Shown: positions 1 to 9,782 of the stretch, piece by piece
How positions within the stretch are numbered: position 1 is the first letter of the stretch
Layout: each line of letters starts with the position of its first letter
From: Solibacillus faecavium
Lineage (GTDB): Bacteria > Bacillota > Bacilli > Bacillales_A > Planococcaceae
Direction: 5' to 3'
DNA length: 64,000 nucleotides
Assembly (NCBI RefSeq): GCF_014836905.1
Contig: NZ_JACSPZ010000004.1
Coordinates: forward strand, 124,001 to 188,000
Made by a program: the position numbers and the translations under genes
Notes under the pieces: generated by a model
Databases searched by the model: none
The model's input: only the letters and a program-made list of their open reading frames with translations
Told to the model about the DNA's origin: nothing

Positions 1-367
1 CATAAATGCTCATTGGGAATAGATTCGACTTTTGGAACACCATCCCTACTTTTGTACGCAGTTTTATAACATCATTCGATTCATATACATTTTCACCATC
101 AATATGAATATTACCGATTACACGTACACCGTCAATCAGGTCATTCATACGATTTAAAGTGCGCAAAAATGTTGACTTACCACAACCAGATGGACCGATT
201 AATGCTGTTACTTCCTTTTCTTTTATATCTAAATTGACATTGTATAATGCCTGTTTTTCACCGTAAAATAAATTTAAGTCATTTACTTGTATTTTCGTGG
301 CAAATTCGTCCGTCGTTGCAGTTGTTGTTGAATTGAAGATTGATGCCTCTGATACGATCATAGTCAT
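1..367 (-). CDS. pstB: Phosphate ABC transporter ATP-binding protein PstB (N-terminal part; cut by window edge)
   Basis: ATPase subunit that powers high-affinity phosphate import through PstCA. The visible N-terminal portion holds the Walker A motif GPSGCGKST, the PstB-typical stretch [11 protein letters not shown] and a Q-loop ([13 protein letters not shown]). The signature and Walker B motifs lie beyond the left edge. The ATG is preceded by AAAAGGAGCT with good spacing. It is the last visible gene of pstS-pstC-pstA-pstB, 16 bases after pstA. The first 25 or so residues are a Thr/Ser-rich extension before the first ATPase strand. Confidence 0.95.
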   Translation of the reverse strand, partial: MTMIVSEASIFNSTTTATTDEFATKIQVNDLNLFYGEKQALYNVNLDIKEKEVTALIGPSGCGKSTFLRTLNRMNDLIDGVRVIGNIHIDGENVYESNDVIKLRTKVGMVFQKSNLFPMSIY

Positions 368-383
368 GTTAATTTAGCTCCTT

Positions 384-1208
384 TTAATAATCTGCTTTGT
401 TTAATTTTTTTGAAATATACGTTGCCGATAAATTCAGCACTAAAATAATGACGATTAATACGATACCAACAGCAGCTGCAAGACCGATATCGCCAGCCTC
501 CTGCGTAACTAAAAATGAATGTACAGTTAATGTACGGGCAGATGAGAATATACTAGTTGGCATAGCCGCTACTGTACCAGCCGTTAAGAAAATTGCCGCC
601 GATTCCCCTACGATACGACCAATTGACAGGATAATACCTGATAAAATACCTGGCATTGCACTTGGTAGGATTATTTTAATTAGTGTCTGCAATTTTGTCG
701 TTCCTAATGCAAGTGAACCTTCACGATATGTTGTCGGTACTGTCTTTAATGCTTCTTCAGTTGTTCGGATAACAACTGGTAATACGATGATTGTTAAAGT
801 TAGTGATGCTGCGATAATAGACATTCCTAGCTTTAAAATCGCTACAAAGAATACGGCACCGAATAGACCATAAATAATGGATGGTATCCCTGTTAAACTT
901 TCCGTTGCAAAACGAATGATGCGGACTAGACGACCTTGTTTTGCGTACTCTTGTAAGTAAACAGCCGCTAAAATTCCGATTGGTGTTGCAATGGCTAATG
1001 AAATTAAAATTGTTAATATTGTTGTGACGATCATCGGGAAAATACCGCCGCCACCTGTTGGTGAATAATCACCGAATATAAAATCAAAGCTGATGTATGA
1101 AAAACCTTTATAGAATATATAGCCCACGATTATAACTAGGACAGCTACCGAAACAAATGCGGAACCCCAAAGTAATCCACGGAGCATATTATCTTTAAAT
1201 TGTCGCAT
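384..1208 (-). CDS. pstA: Phosphate ABC transporter permease PstA
   Basis: Membrane permease, 274 residues, that pairs with PstC to form the phosphate channel in the cytoplasmic membrane. Six hydrophobic segments are visible. The binding-protein-dependent transport (EAA-type) loop is seen as TYREGSLALGTTKLQT, with IVGESAAIFLTAGTV after it. The length matches PstA. The start ATG lies one base after the pstC stop and follows GGGAGCTC. It belongs to the phosphate-starvation pst operon. Confidence 0.95.
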   Translation of the reverse strand: MRQFKDNMLRGLLWGSAFVSVAVLVIIVGYIFYKGFSYISFDFIFGDYSPTGGGGIFPMIVTTILTILISLAIATPIGILAAVYLQEYAKQGRLVRIIRFATESLTGIPSIIYGLFGAVFFVAILKLGMSIIAASLTLTIIVLPVVIRTTEEALKTVPTTYREGSLALGTTKLQTLIKIILPSAMPGILSGIILSIGRIVGESAAIFLTAGTVAAMPTSIFSSARTLTVHSFLVTQEAGDIGLAAAVGIVLIVIILVLNLSATYISKKLNKADY

Positions 1209-1209
1209 G

Positions 1210-2124
1210 TTACTGAGCTCCCTTCGCTGTTATACGAGCTAATACAAAATTTAAAATTAAAATGAATGAGAATAAAACAATCCCTGTAGCAAACAGCATC
1301 TCCTGGTGAGTCCCTGCTGCATAGCCCATTTCAAGCGCGATGTTTGTCGTTAATGGACGCACACTATCTGTTAAGCTTGTCGGAATAATGAGTGAGTTCC
1401 CCGCCACTAAAATTACGGCCATTGTTTCTCCTAATGCTCGGCCTAATCCTAGTACGATTGCCGCCATAATCCCTGATTTTGCAGCTGGAACGACTACTTT
1501 AAAGATTGTCCCGATTTGCGAAACACCAAGTGCCAACGAACCTTCTCTATATGTTTTTGGTACTGCGCGAATAGCTGTTTCTGCTACTGTTACGATTGTT
1601 GGCAGCATCATGATCGCTAGTACTAGAATTACTGCAATTAAACTTTGCCCACGTGCTAACCCTAAATTGTTCTGTAAAAAAGGTACGATAATTGCCAATC
1701 CGAATATCCCGTACAATACAGATGGAATACCTGCTAAAAGCTGAATCGCCGGTGATACGATTTTTGCTACTGATTTCGGCGCTATTTCCGCTAAAAAAAT
1801 TGCTGTCAGTAATCCAATCGGTACACCAATGATAAGCGCTCCAATTGTTGCATAAATTGATGCAACAATCATTGGGAAAATACCGAATTTATCTTCCGAA
1901 GGCACCCAATCATTGCCAAAAAGGAAATCAAAGAAACTGTAGCCGCCCGTTATAAACGGGTTTGAGCCTTTATAAAATACAAACCCTACAATTAGTAGTA
2001 GGCTGACAACTGATAAAAGCGCACATGCCAGGAAAATTTTTGATGAAAGACTTTCCAAAAAATATTTTCGTTTATTGCCTTTACTAATTTGCTGTTCTAG
2101 TTCATTTTTGTCTTGTATATTCAC
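1210..2124 (-). CDS. pstC: Phosphate ABC transporter permease PstC
   Basis: Second channel-forming permease, about 304 residues. It has an N-terminal cytoplasmic stretch, a first membrane helix near residue 35, and five further helices. The coupling loop TYREGSLALGVSQIGT and the segment RALGETMAVILVAGN are typical of PstC. I chose the GTG at 2124 because GGAGG sits eight bases before it; an in-frame GTG at 2142 lies upstream of that site. It sits between pstS and pstA with almost no spacing, so co-transcription is expected. Confidence 0.93.
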   Translation of the reverse strand: MNIQDKNELEQQISKGNKRKYFLESLSSKIFLACALLSVVSLLLIVGFVFYKGSNPFITGGYSFFDFLFGNDWVPSEDKFGIFPMIVASIYATIGALIIGVPIGLLTAIFLAEIAPKSVAKIVSPAIQLLAGIPSVLYGIFGLAIIVPFLQNNLGLARGQSLIAVILVLAIMMLPTIVTVAETAIRAVPKTYREGSLALGVSQIGTIFKVVVPAAKSGIMAAIVLGLGRALGETMAVILVAGNSLIIPTSLTDSVRPLTTNIALEMGYAAGTHQEMLFATGIVLFSFILILNFVLARITAKGAQ

Positions 2125-2145
2125 AAATTTATCCTCCAGCACTGA

Positions 2146-2976
2146 TTATTTCGTTAATGGAATTGCTCCAGCAGCTTCCACAATTTTCTGTCCATCTGCA
2201 CTTAATATATAATCCATAAACTTCGTTGCTGCTTCTGGAACGTCTTCTTTATGAACGAATAAGAATGGTCGGGATAATTGATAGTTCCCATCTAATACAT
2301 TGCCTGCTTCTGCTTTTACCCCATTAATATCCATAGCTGAAACCGTTTCATCAATGTATTCGAATGATATAAATCCAACAGCGTGTTTATTTGTTGCGAC
2401 TGTTGTTTTAATATTGCCATTGCCGCTTGCAACAATTGCATTGCGAATTAACTGACCTGATTTATAGCCTACGATTTCCTGGAAAGCATCACGCGAACCA
2501 GAACCATCCTCACGCGACACGACTACAATCTCTAAATCTTTACCGCCAAGTTCTTTCCAGTTCGTAATTTCCCCTGTGAAAATCTGCTTTACTTGTTCCA
2601 TCGTTAAATCTTTTACAGGATTGGAAGGATGTGCAACAACTACAATCCCATCATAGGCAATGATTAGTTCCTCAATACCCGAATCTATTTCTTCCTGTTT
2701 AAGATCACGCGATGACATACCGATTTGTGAAACATCCTTAATTGCATTTGTAATACCTGCTGATGAACCAATTTGGTTAATTTCTATTTTTACATTTTCA
2801 TTATCTTCATATTTCTCTGCTAACTTTTCAGCTAAAGGTCCAACCGATGTGGAACCTGAGATTGTGATTAAATCTTCACTGCCGGAATTTGATTCCGATG
2901 TTTCTTCTCTATTGCAGGCTGCTAATACTACCATTAGAATTGTTAACCCAATGAAGTAACATGTTTTTTTCAACAT
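2146..2976 (-). CDS. pstS: Phosphate-binding lipoprotein PstS
   Basis: Extracellular substrate-binding lipoprotein, 276 residues, that captures phosphate and delivers it to PstCA. It has a lipoprotein signal peptide with lipobox VLAAC (Cys21). Phosphate-contacting motifs are ISGSTSVGPL near residue 40 and SREDGSGSRDAF in the middle. GGAGG precedes the ATG. It is the first gene of the operon, and its upstream region carries a PhoP-box pair. Confidence 0.96.
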   Translation of the reverse strand: MLKKTCYFIGLTILMVVLAACNREETSESNSGSEDLITISGSTSVGPLAEKLAEKYEDNENVKIEINQIGSSAGITNAIKDVSQIGMSSRDLKQEEIDSGIEELIIAYDGIVVVAHPSNPVKDLTMEQVKQIFTGEITNWKELGGKDLEIVVVSREDGSGSRDAFQEIVGYKSGQLIRNAIVASGNGNIKTTVATNKHAVGFISFEYIDETVSAMDINGVKAEAGNVLDGNYQLSRPFLFVHKEDVPEAATKFMDYILSADGQKIVEAAGAIPLTK

Positions 2977-3055
2977 ACTTCAATCCTCCATCAACTTGCA
3001 TTTTTTCTATCTGCCTTAACAATACCTTTATAAAATTAATAACATATGTGAATCA

Positions 3056-3072
3056 TGTAAACCTTCTGTAAA
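3056..3072 (-). promoter_or_regulatory. PhoP box (direct repeat TTTACA-N5-TTTACA) upstream of pstS
   Basis: On the minus strand two perfect TTTACA hexamers start 11 bases apart, about 80 bases before the pstS start. Direct TT(A/T/C)ACA repeats with 11-base spacing are the known binding pattern of Bacillus PhoP~P at pst promoters. This indicates phosphate-starvation induction. The site is seen in the sequence; the function is inferred. Confidence 0.8.
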
Positions 3073-3325
3073 TTATGAAGAGAGTAATGCATATTTTTGT
3101 AAAACTTTTCAATAAAATCTGAATATTTTGTATTAATAGTTCTATTAGCCTTAACTTTTTATAATTGTGGTTGAATCGGGCAATTTATACATCAGTAAGA
3201 AGCCATATTTCAGATAGTTCTGAAATTAATAGTTAAATTACAGTTAAATAGCGTTAATATTTCTATTAAATTAGATGTAAAGAGCCTCTTTTTTTGAAAA
3301 TGAGATGAATTTTCCGTAAATCTCA

Positions 3326-3342
3326 TTTACAAAACCTTTACA
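3326..3342 (+). promoter_or_regulatory. Second PhoP-box-like repeat, opposite orientation
   Basis: TTTACA occurs twice with starts exactly 11 bases apart on the plus strand, about 270 bases upstream of the first PhoP box and pointing away from pstS. No plus-strand gene follows. It may be an upstream accessory site or chance. The rest of the 470-base gap (2977-3444) shows no convincing gene. Confidence 0.45.
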
Positions 3343-3368
3343 ATGGCTAAGTTTTTTATTTTACATAA

Positions 3369-3415
3369 TAAAAAAAGCCGATTTTCATCACAAGAAGTTG
3401 TGAAAAATCGACTTT
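3369..3415 (-). terminator. Rho-independent terminator after the bce operon
   Basis: The minus strand reads a long stem with arms GTCGATTTTTCACAA and TTGTGATGAAAATCGGC followed by seven T. It lies 30 bases after the permease stop codon. Confidence 0.88.
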
Positions 3416-3444
3416 AATATTAATTTGCATTCCTTTTAGCTTTC

Positions 3445-4839
3445 CTACCGCCTTTGGATAACATATTTTTTCGTCAGTCCGAAAGTAACCATAAAATAAA
3501 GGAAGTATATCATCCCTATAACTACTACTATTGAAACGGATACTATATTAAAATTCAGCATTGCGCTAAATCCAGCCAGATCAATAAATTGATTAAGAAT
3601 GATTGTAATTGGTATGGATAAGCAGATTGGAACGACTATTGGAAACGTAAAGAACACAAAAATTTGCTTCGCTAATGTCTTTCGCTGTAACTCCTCATTT
3701 ACGCCCAATCGATTGAGCAGTCTATACTTTTTCTCATCATCACGTAGATTCGATAATATTTTTAGTGCTAAAATAGCCATAGCCAGTAAAATAAAGACGA
3801 CCGCTAAGTATAATGCCCCGACTATAAAGATAGCTGAGAATGCTGCAGCATATAATCGACGCTGCTCTTTAACCCGGTAGTCACTCGATAAAATAGAGTA
3901 ATTGTTTTCTTCTATTTTATAACTATAACTTAATGCATCTTGAAGTTTTTGTGCATCAAATGGTCCTTCTTCTAGAGTAATGGCTACCGCTGTTTGACTT
4001 ATTTCCATACCTTCTACTACTTCATCCGGCACGACAATGACAAAATAGCTCCATAAAAACATCGGCATAGATTCCACTACATGACTTAATGTATAAGTTT
4101 GACCTTTATGATTAAATGATGCCTCTGAAAAGTCTGCCCCTTGAATTCCCGGCATATCAGAGAAAATTGCAAATTGATTTTCTAGATTTAGTGGTTTGCT
4201 GCCAAGTTCTTGCAATAGCTCATTTACATCCGATTCTTTCATGAACATATCGACGTCCTGATATTTATCGCCCTGCCAAATTGTATGCTTATGGAATGTC
4301 CTTTCATTTGTGGAATAGCCGTTATACACCTTCGACCAATCTATAGGCATATAAGATTCAATCGTTTCCTTTGCTTGTTCCAATGGAATACTGCCCTCTT
4401 GCTCCGCATTAATATTGGCTATAATATCAAACGGATATTGTTTATCTAAATTTGCTTCTTCAATTTCTTTATATAAAAAGCTGAAATTAGCAGCAATCAT
4501 GGCAAATACAATTAAAAAAGACAGCGACCCAAGTAGAATGGCATTAGAGCTTAACATCGCACTCAATTGACGTAGTAAAAATTGATTTGTCCCACGTTGT
4601 GTAAAATGTTTAAACCCTAATAAAATATACATTAAGCTTTTGGCAAGTCCCATATGGAATGTCACCAAGGATATGGCTAATAATAGCATCAGCCATACGA
4701 GGTTCCCCGGGTTTGAATCGACTTCTAAAAAGATATGCTTTAATTCCCGAGAAAAAAAGATAAATGATACGATGATTCCAACTAAGGATACGCCTGTCAC
4801 TAGCATGGCGACATACGGATGTTTTACCCCCTGCTCCAC
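3445..4839 (-). pseudogene. BceB-type ABC permease, C-terminal part of a frameshifted gene
   Basis: The C-terminal 464 residues of a bacitracin-export-type (BceB/FtsX family) permease: two helices, the large extracellular domain (about residues 120-320) and the last helices ending TFGLTKKYVIQRR. The only start here is a GTG inside coding sequence. The same frame stays open upstream to about 4895 and encodes NRVTIYELIHGEKK, the normal family continuation. Joined to the upstream fragment (4824-5402) it gives about 650 residues, the usual BceB length. One lost base in the T-rich tract near 4885-4895 would explain the split. A sequencing error cannot be excluded. Confidence 0.8.
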
Positions 4840-5402
4840 TTTCTTCTCTCCATGAATGAGTTCGTAAATAGTAACACGGTTAAATAAAAGCTTGATACTA
4901 TGGATGAGAACAGGAATATACTACAAACCATTCCAATCGTTAATAGAACACCTTTTAATGAAAACATCGAAAACTCAAATGGAATATCCAGAAGTTGAGT
5001 CATTAACAGCATGAGTCCCTGATAAAAAAGTGACCCCATAAAAAATCCAACAACCATCGCAAAAATACCGAGTAAGCTATTTTCAAATAAAAACAGTTTC
5101 ACAATATGCTTTCGTTTCATTCCGACTGTTAAATAAGTGCCAAATTCTCTTTTTCGCAGTCGTAGCATAAAGGCATTCGCGTAACCGAGTACAAAAGCTA
5201 TAATGATACAAATTATAATCGATAGAAACACTAATCCTAATGCCAATTCCGCTATGGATTGAGCTTGAGTTTGTAACTGATCATTAAATATCAAATTATT
5301 CATTGCAAAAATAAGGGAGATCGTTAATGCAACGGTTATAAAATAAATTAAATAATTGCCAATTTGTCTTCGCACATTGCGTAAGGCTAACTTACGATAC
5401 AT
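4824..5402 (-). pseudogene. BceB-type ABC permease, N-terminal part of a frameshifted gene
   Basis: The first about 190 residues of the permease begin MYRKLALRNVRRQIGNY, with four hydrophobic helices and the FtsX-like loop RLRKREFGTYLTVGMKRKHI. After SSFYL the frame turns to unrelated sequence (NSFMERRKWSRG) and stops, while the adjacent frame carries the conserved continuation. I chose the ATG at 5402, preceded by GGAGG; an in-frame GTG lies just upstream. The start overlaps the ATPase gene by 11 bases. Loss of a working permease would disable the detoxification module and also its sensing, because Bce kinases signal through the transporter. Confidence 0.8.
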
Positions 5403-6156
5403 GCCCCTCACCTCCGAGCAATGCCATCGTCGCTAAAATATCTTCATGCATCGCACGTTGACTTTGATTTCCTCGAAACAATTCATTCCAAATCTTTCCG
5501 TCCTTTAAGAACAATACCCGCTTTGCAAAGCTACCAACAAGAGCATCATGTGTCACCATTAAAATTGTGGAGTGTAATTGTTCATTCATAAATAAAAGTG
5601 TTTCCATCAGCTTTTTGGAATTGGCTGAATCTAATGCCCCCGTAGGCTCATCAGCTAAAATTATACTTGGATTTGTAATAAGTGCTCTTGCACAAGCAAC
5701 ACGCTGACGTTGCCCACCAGAAAGCGCCATCGGAAACTTCTTTAGCTGTTCCTGAATTCCTAACTTATTTGCAATGTCTATTAAGCGCTTCTCTGTTTCT
5801 TTAGGAGATACTCCTTGTAAATTAAGAGGGAGTGTAATGTTTTCTTCTACTGTTAAAGTATCGAGTAAATTATATTCCTGGAAAATAAATCCTAGCTTAT
5901 CGCGTCGATAATCTGCTAACTCCCTTTCCTTCTTATTCGATATTTGCTCTCCGTCCAACAAAATGTTCCCTGCGCTAATTCGATCAATTGTCGCAATACA
6001 ATTTAAAAGTGTACTTTTCCCCGAACCTGATGCACCCATAATCGCTATAAATTCTCCATCCCCAACTTCAAAGGAAATGCTATCAAGTGCTTTTGTTATA
6101 ATGGCTTCAGCACCATAATATTTTGTTACCTGTTCAATTTGTAATCTTTTTTTCAT
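5392..6156 (-). CDS. BceA-type ABC transporter ATP-binding protein
   Basis: Cytoplasmic ATPase, 254 residues, of a peptide-antibiotic resistance transporter. Walker A is GASGSGKST near residue 42, the signature is LSGGQRQRVACARAL, and Walker B is IILADEPTGALDS, all intact. GGAGGG precedes the ATG. It lies between the sensor kinase and the split permease, the standard bceRSAB order. Family knowledge places it in bacitracin/lantibiotic response modules; the exact drug cannot be read from sequence. Confidence 0.92.
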   Translation of the reverse strand: MKKRLQIEQVTKYYGAEAIITKALDSISFEVGDGEFIAIMGASGSGKSTLLNCIATIDRISAGNILLDGEQISNKKERELADYRRDKLGFIFQEYNLLDTLTVEENITLPLNLQGVSPKETEKRLIDIANKLGIQEQLKKFPMALSGGQRQRVACARALITNPSIILADEPTGALDSANSKKLMETLLFMNEQLHSTILMVTHDALVGSFAKRVLFLKDGKIWNELFRGNQSQRAMHEDILATMALLGGEGHVS

Positions 6157-6231
6157 CGAAACACCCTCCGCTTCGACATTATCATATCACGCTGTGCACG
6201 GTTCTTTTCTAACAGACTGGTAGCAGAATTC

Positions 6232-7206
6232 TTACATTTCCGTTAGATTTGGAAAGATTAACTGAAATCGAGTATAGCTGTTATGTTCTGATTTTATATT
6301 CAACTCGATATGTAACTCTTTGCACAGCTGTGCCACAATATATAAGCCCATTCCAGTACTTGTCCCTAATTTACGACCGTTTGACCCTGTATATCCCCGT
6401 TGGGTAATACGCTCTAATTCGTGAGACAAAATACCGATTCCATCATCTTCATAAATTAGTTCCTTACCCTTTACACGCATTGTAATCTTCGCACCAGGGC
6501 AATATTTGGCACTGTTCGTCAATAGCTGATTGACGATGAATTGTAGAGCTTTATTATCCGTATAAATATTGGCATCCCCATCAATTTCAACCTTCATTTT
6601 TGATGCAATTAATAAATCCATTTGGTTTTTCACCACATCATTTAAAATGGCATTCAGTGAATGCTCTTTCAGCTGCTTGTCCTTTTCGATGGAATCCAGC
6701 CGCGCATAATGTAAAATGTTATCAGTTAAATTATCCGCACGCTTTAGTTCCCGACGCAATTTCCAAACATCCTGCTCATTGGCTAAAATTAACGACATCG
6801 CAGTTAGAGGCGTTTTGATTTCATGAATCCATTGTTCGACGTATTCCTTATATTCTTTCGCTGAACGTTGGCTTTGCTCTACACGGGATATAGCATCTTG
6901 AGAAACAGCCATCATCGCCTCATAATATTTATGTTCTACTAAAGATTTTGGTTTTCGTAAAACTTCACCTAATAAACATATTTCCTCTAGCTTTTCCATC
7001 TGCTGCTTCATTTCTTCATAGCGCTTCTTTTCATAAAAAAAGCTTGTTATAAGCCAACTGAGCTGTATGAAAATGAAGGCTAATGATATCATGGCAATCG
7101 TTCCAAATGGTACATCAATTAACATAAAAATTAACAGGAATAAAAGATAACCAATCCATAAGAAACCTACCGATATTAGTTTAGACTGAAGAAATCCTCT
7201 GATCAT
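6232..7206 (-). CDS. BceS-like intramembrane-sensing histidine kinase
   Basis: Sensor kinase, 324 residues. Two membrane helices lie within the first 60 residues with almost no extracellular loop, so it cannot sense ligand itself and is expected to read the state of the BceAB transporter. The phosphoacceptor is in HEIKTPLTAM; N box (NQLLTNSAKY), G1 (EDDGIGI) and G2 (GTSTGMGLYIV) are visible. The start overlaps the regulator stop by four bases (ATGA), indicating translational coupling. Confidence 0.92.
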   Translation of the reverse strand: MIRGFLQSKLISVGFLWIGYLLFLLIFMLIDVPFGTIAMISLAFIFIQLSWLITSFFYEKKRYEEMKQQMEKLEEICLLGEVLRKPKSLVEHKYYEAMMAVSQDAISRVEQSQRSAKEYKEYVEQWIHEIKTPLTAMSLILANEQDVWKLRRELKRADNLTDNILHYARLDSIEKDKQLKEHSLNAILNDVVKNQMDLLIASKMKVEIDGDANIYTDNKALQFIVNQLLTNSAKYCPGAKITMRVKGKELIYEDDGIGILSHELERITQRGYTGSNGRKLGTSTGMGLYIVAQLCKELHIELNIKSEHNSYTRFQLIFPNLTEM

Positions 7207-7814
7207 AGACGGTAGCCTACGCCACGTACTGTTTTAATAAAGTCTGTCGCATTTAGTAGTTTTAGCTTTTCGCGCAATCGGTTAATGTTGACATACAATG
7301 TATTTTCATCAATATACAGCGAGTTATTCCATAAATCCTCTATAATTTCTTCCCTTGTAACAAGTTCTTTTTTCATTAAACAAGCTAAAATACGTGTTTC
7401 ATTTTTGGTAAGCTCGGTAGAATTGTTTTCAAAGCTAACCATCATATTCCCTACATCCAATGTTAATCCGCGCACTGACTGATGACTCGTTATTTTTCTC
7501 ATCAATAATCGCGAAATGCGCGCTAATAGGATCGAAGAATTATAAGGTTTGCGAATATAATCATCCGCACCAACGCCAAAACCAATAAGTTCGTCCTCTG
7601 TAGAATCCCGTGCCGTCAAAAAAATGATTGGCACATCTGAAGATTCTCGGAGCTTACGGCAAATTTCAAAGCCACTTTCTCCTGGAAGATTGACATCTAA
7701 CAGTGCTAAGTCACACGGGGGTGCATCCACGGGTAAATAGCCATTACTTTTTAAGAGCTGTTTTAATTCTTCCAAAATTACCGTATCATCTTCTACTACA
7801 TAAATTTTTTGCAC
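7203..7814 (-). CDS. BceR-like OmpR-family response regulator
   Basis: Two-component regulator, about 203 residues: receiver domain with phosphoacceptor Asp in LALLDVNLPGESG and conserved Lys in YIRKPYNSSIL, then a winged-helix DNA-binding domain ending VRGVGYRL. I chose the GTG at 7814, right after AAAGGGGT, giving MQKIYVVEDD; an upstream ATG at 7853 would add 13 unlikely residues. It is the first gene of the four-gene bce-type operon. Confidence 0.92.
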   Translation of the reverse strand: MQKIYVVEDDTVILEELKQLLKSNGYLPVDAPPCDLALLDVNLPGESGFEICRKLRESSDVPIIFLTARDSTEDELIGFGVGADDYIRKPYNSSILLARISRLLMRKITSHQSVRGLTLDVGNMMVSFENNSTELTKNETRILACLMKKELVTREEIIEDLWNNSLYIDENTLYVNINRLREKLKLLNATDFIKTVRGVGYRL

Positions 7815-7865
7815 AAAAAGTACCCCTTTAAAGCATTTTTCCTTATTATACACAATGTTTATTCA

Positions 7866-7900
7866 TGAAAAACACAGCCTATTTAAAGAAATAGACTGTG
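7866..7900 (-). terminator. Terminator after the lipoprotein gene
   Basis: Stem CACAGTCTATTT / AAATAGGCTGTG followed by TTTTTC on the minus strand, 12 bases past the stop codon at 7912. Confidence 0.8.
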
Positions 7901-7911
7901 AAACAAGAAAA

Positions 7912-8505
7912 TTAAGGTAAATATATTTCAGAAATGAATACTACTTCCCCATCTTTTTCATATAATTTCAAAAATCCGCTCATTGGATCAAATTCCTCCC
8001 AAGTTACTTGTACTGATTCTCCCGGGTTTTCGAGCATCCAGATTGGCACATCCTTTTTTATACTTATCTCTTTCGTTCCTTCTGTGGATTCAATTAGTCT
8101 ATAACCATTCGGCGCATCCTCATCGATGAGTTTATTCGTATACGTAATATTTATAACAAATGATTCTTCGTTAATATCGAAACTATTTAAAATAGCTGTT
8201 TTATAATTAGTTGTTTCGTTTATAACGGCTTCTTGTAAATCAAGTCGATTTTGCAAATAATAAGTGGACTCTTTGAGCAACGATAATTCATTCATGACTT
8301 GCTCCCACTCATCCAATGCTGTCAGTTTATTTTCATGGTCTACAATCGTTTCCTGCTGATCCTGAAGTGTTTGTTCAAGCTTACTTATAGTATTTCCATC
8401 TTTATTATCCGAACGGGACATTGTATTTTCGTCATTTGTACAGCCCGCCACAATAAGTGTAGCCAAAAAACATCTGAACAGTAGCGAATATTTCTTGTTG
8501 CCCAA
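7912..8505 (-). CDS. Putative lipoprotein with coiled-coil segment, function unknown
   Basis: 197 residues. N-terminal signal peptide with lipobox IVAGC (Cys22), so likely anchored on the outer face of the membrane. Residues about 40-90 are charged and coiled-coil-like (ISKLEQTLQDQQETIVDHENK). The C-terminal half resembles a small beta domain. The start is TTG at 8505, with AGAGGG upstream. It has its own terminator and sits upstream of the bce-type regulator without overlap, so I infer a separate unit. I do not recognise the family. Confidence 0.75.
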   Translation of the reverse strand: MGNKKYSLLFRCFLATLIVAGCTNDENTMSRSDNKDGNTISKLEQTLQDQQETIVDHENKLTALDEWEQVMNELSLLKESTYYLQNRLDLQEAVINETTNYKTAILNSFDINEESFVINITYTNKLIDEDAPNGYRLIESTEGTKEISIKKDVPIWMLENPGESVQVTWEEFDPMSGFLKLYEKDGEVVFISEIYLP

Positions 8506-8580
8506 TAAAGATCCCTCTTCCTTTTTTACCCTAATAAATTACGATATTCTAATGTACTAGAAAGTTTACCTAAAGACACA

Positions 8581-8612
8581 AAAAAGGTAAGCTATGTAAT
8601 AGCTTACCTTTC
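8581..8612 (-). terminator. Terminator after trhO
   Basis: Perfect stem AGGTAAGCTAT / ATAGCTTACCT with TTTTTTG on the minus strand; a short T stretch also occurs on the other side. Confidence 0.85.
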
Positions 8613-8634
8613 TATTATTATGATGGGTGATTTT

Positions 8635-9576
8635 TTATGCTTCCAGTAACGCAATTGCTTCTTCAACTTGTTGCTCAGATAGCCCATTACGTACAATATA
8701 GCGGTTACGTTCATGTTTCGTACACTCTATTGTACAGCCGCCTAAATGCTTCGCTTCGTTTTCTTCTGATGCTAAAACTTGCTTGTTGCATTCAGGATTT
8801 GCACAGTTAATATAGCGCTCACATGGTGTACCATCGAAATGATCACGACCAACTACGACATGCTCTACTTGGTTGATCGGCACTGTTAAACGCTCATCGA
8901 ATACATACATTTGACCGTCCCAAAGTTGACCTTTTGTTGCTGGGTCTTTACTGTATGTTGCTACACCACCATGTAATTGACCAACATCCCCAAATCCTTC
9001 ACGCTTCATCCAGCCGGAAAATTTTTCGCAGCGGATACCGCCAGTACAGTAAGTTAATACGTTCTTACCTTCAAATAGTTCACGGTTTTCACGTACCCAT
9101 TGCGGTGTATCACGGAAATTCTGTACTTCTGGACGAATCGCGCCTCGGAAATGGCCAACATCATATTCATATGTGTTGCGCACATCTAAAACAACCGTAT
9201 TCTCATCTTGCAGTTCCTTCATAAATTGCTCAGGGGATAAATAACGGCCAGTCAATTCATGTGGATTAACATCTTCCTCTAAGCCTAAGTTAACAAGCTC
9301 TGGTCGAGGACGGACATGCATTTTTTTGAACGCATGGCTTTCTACCGCATCAATTTTAAATACGATACCTTCAAATAAAGGATCTGACTTCATCTTCTCC
9401 ATGTAGGCTTCTGTTTGCTCAATTGTTCCAGAAACTGTCCCGTTAATGCCTTCATTAGCGACTAAAATACGTCCCTTTAAACCGATTTCTTTACAGAAAG
9501 CTAAATGCTCCGCTGAGAATACTGCCGGATCTTCAATTGTTGTATAATGATAATATAATAATACTTGATAATTCAT
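8635..9576 (-). CDS. trhO: tRNA uridine-34 5-hydroxylase TrhO (rhodanese family, YceA/YbfQ-like)
   Basis: About 313 residues. N-terminal acylphosphatase-like domain, then a rhodanese domain with the active-site loop [10 protein letters not shown] (catalytic Cys near residue 185) and a Cys-rich C-terminal zinc-binding region (CxxYxNCANPEC, later CTIECTKH). Known family members hydroxylate U34 of tRNA using oxygen. The ATG at 9576 follows AGGTGG with five-base spacing; an in-frame GTG at 9585 lies inside that site. Monocistronic with its own terminator. Confidence 0.92.
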   Translation of the reverse strand: MNYQVLLYYHYTTIEDPAVFSAEHLAFCKEIGLKGRILVANEGINGTVSGTIEQTEAYMEKMKSDPLFEGIVFKIDAVESHAFKKMHVRPRPELVNLGLEEDVNPHELTGRYLSPEQFMKELQDENTVVLDVRNTYEYDVGHFRGAIRPEVQNFRDTPQWVRENRELFEGKNVLTYCTGGIRCEKFSGWMKREGFGDVGQLHGGVATYSKDPATKGQLWDGQMYVFDERLTVPINQVEHVVVGRDHFDGTPCERYINCANPECNKQVLASEENEAKHLGGCTIECTKHERNRYIVRNGLSEQQVEEAIALLEA

Positions 9577-9782
9577 GTTTTCCACCTATCATTCATATAT
9601 TTGCAGGATATACCTGATAGTTTAAAACTACCTTACAATGATAAGGTATTGCACAATCATTTCCTATCAGTATTTAGACTGATATTTTAGGACAATTTTC
9701 CCTTTTCCCACCTTTTTTATAGAGAATATATAAATAGTGATATATTTTATATATAAATAATTTAGTGCAAAGGAAGCAAAAT

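Noticed and set aside
397-873. Plus-strand open frame of 158 codons over pstA, and similar frames over other genes
   Set aside because: Shadow of a confidently identified gene; no ribosome site and unnatural composition.
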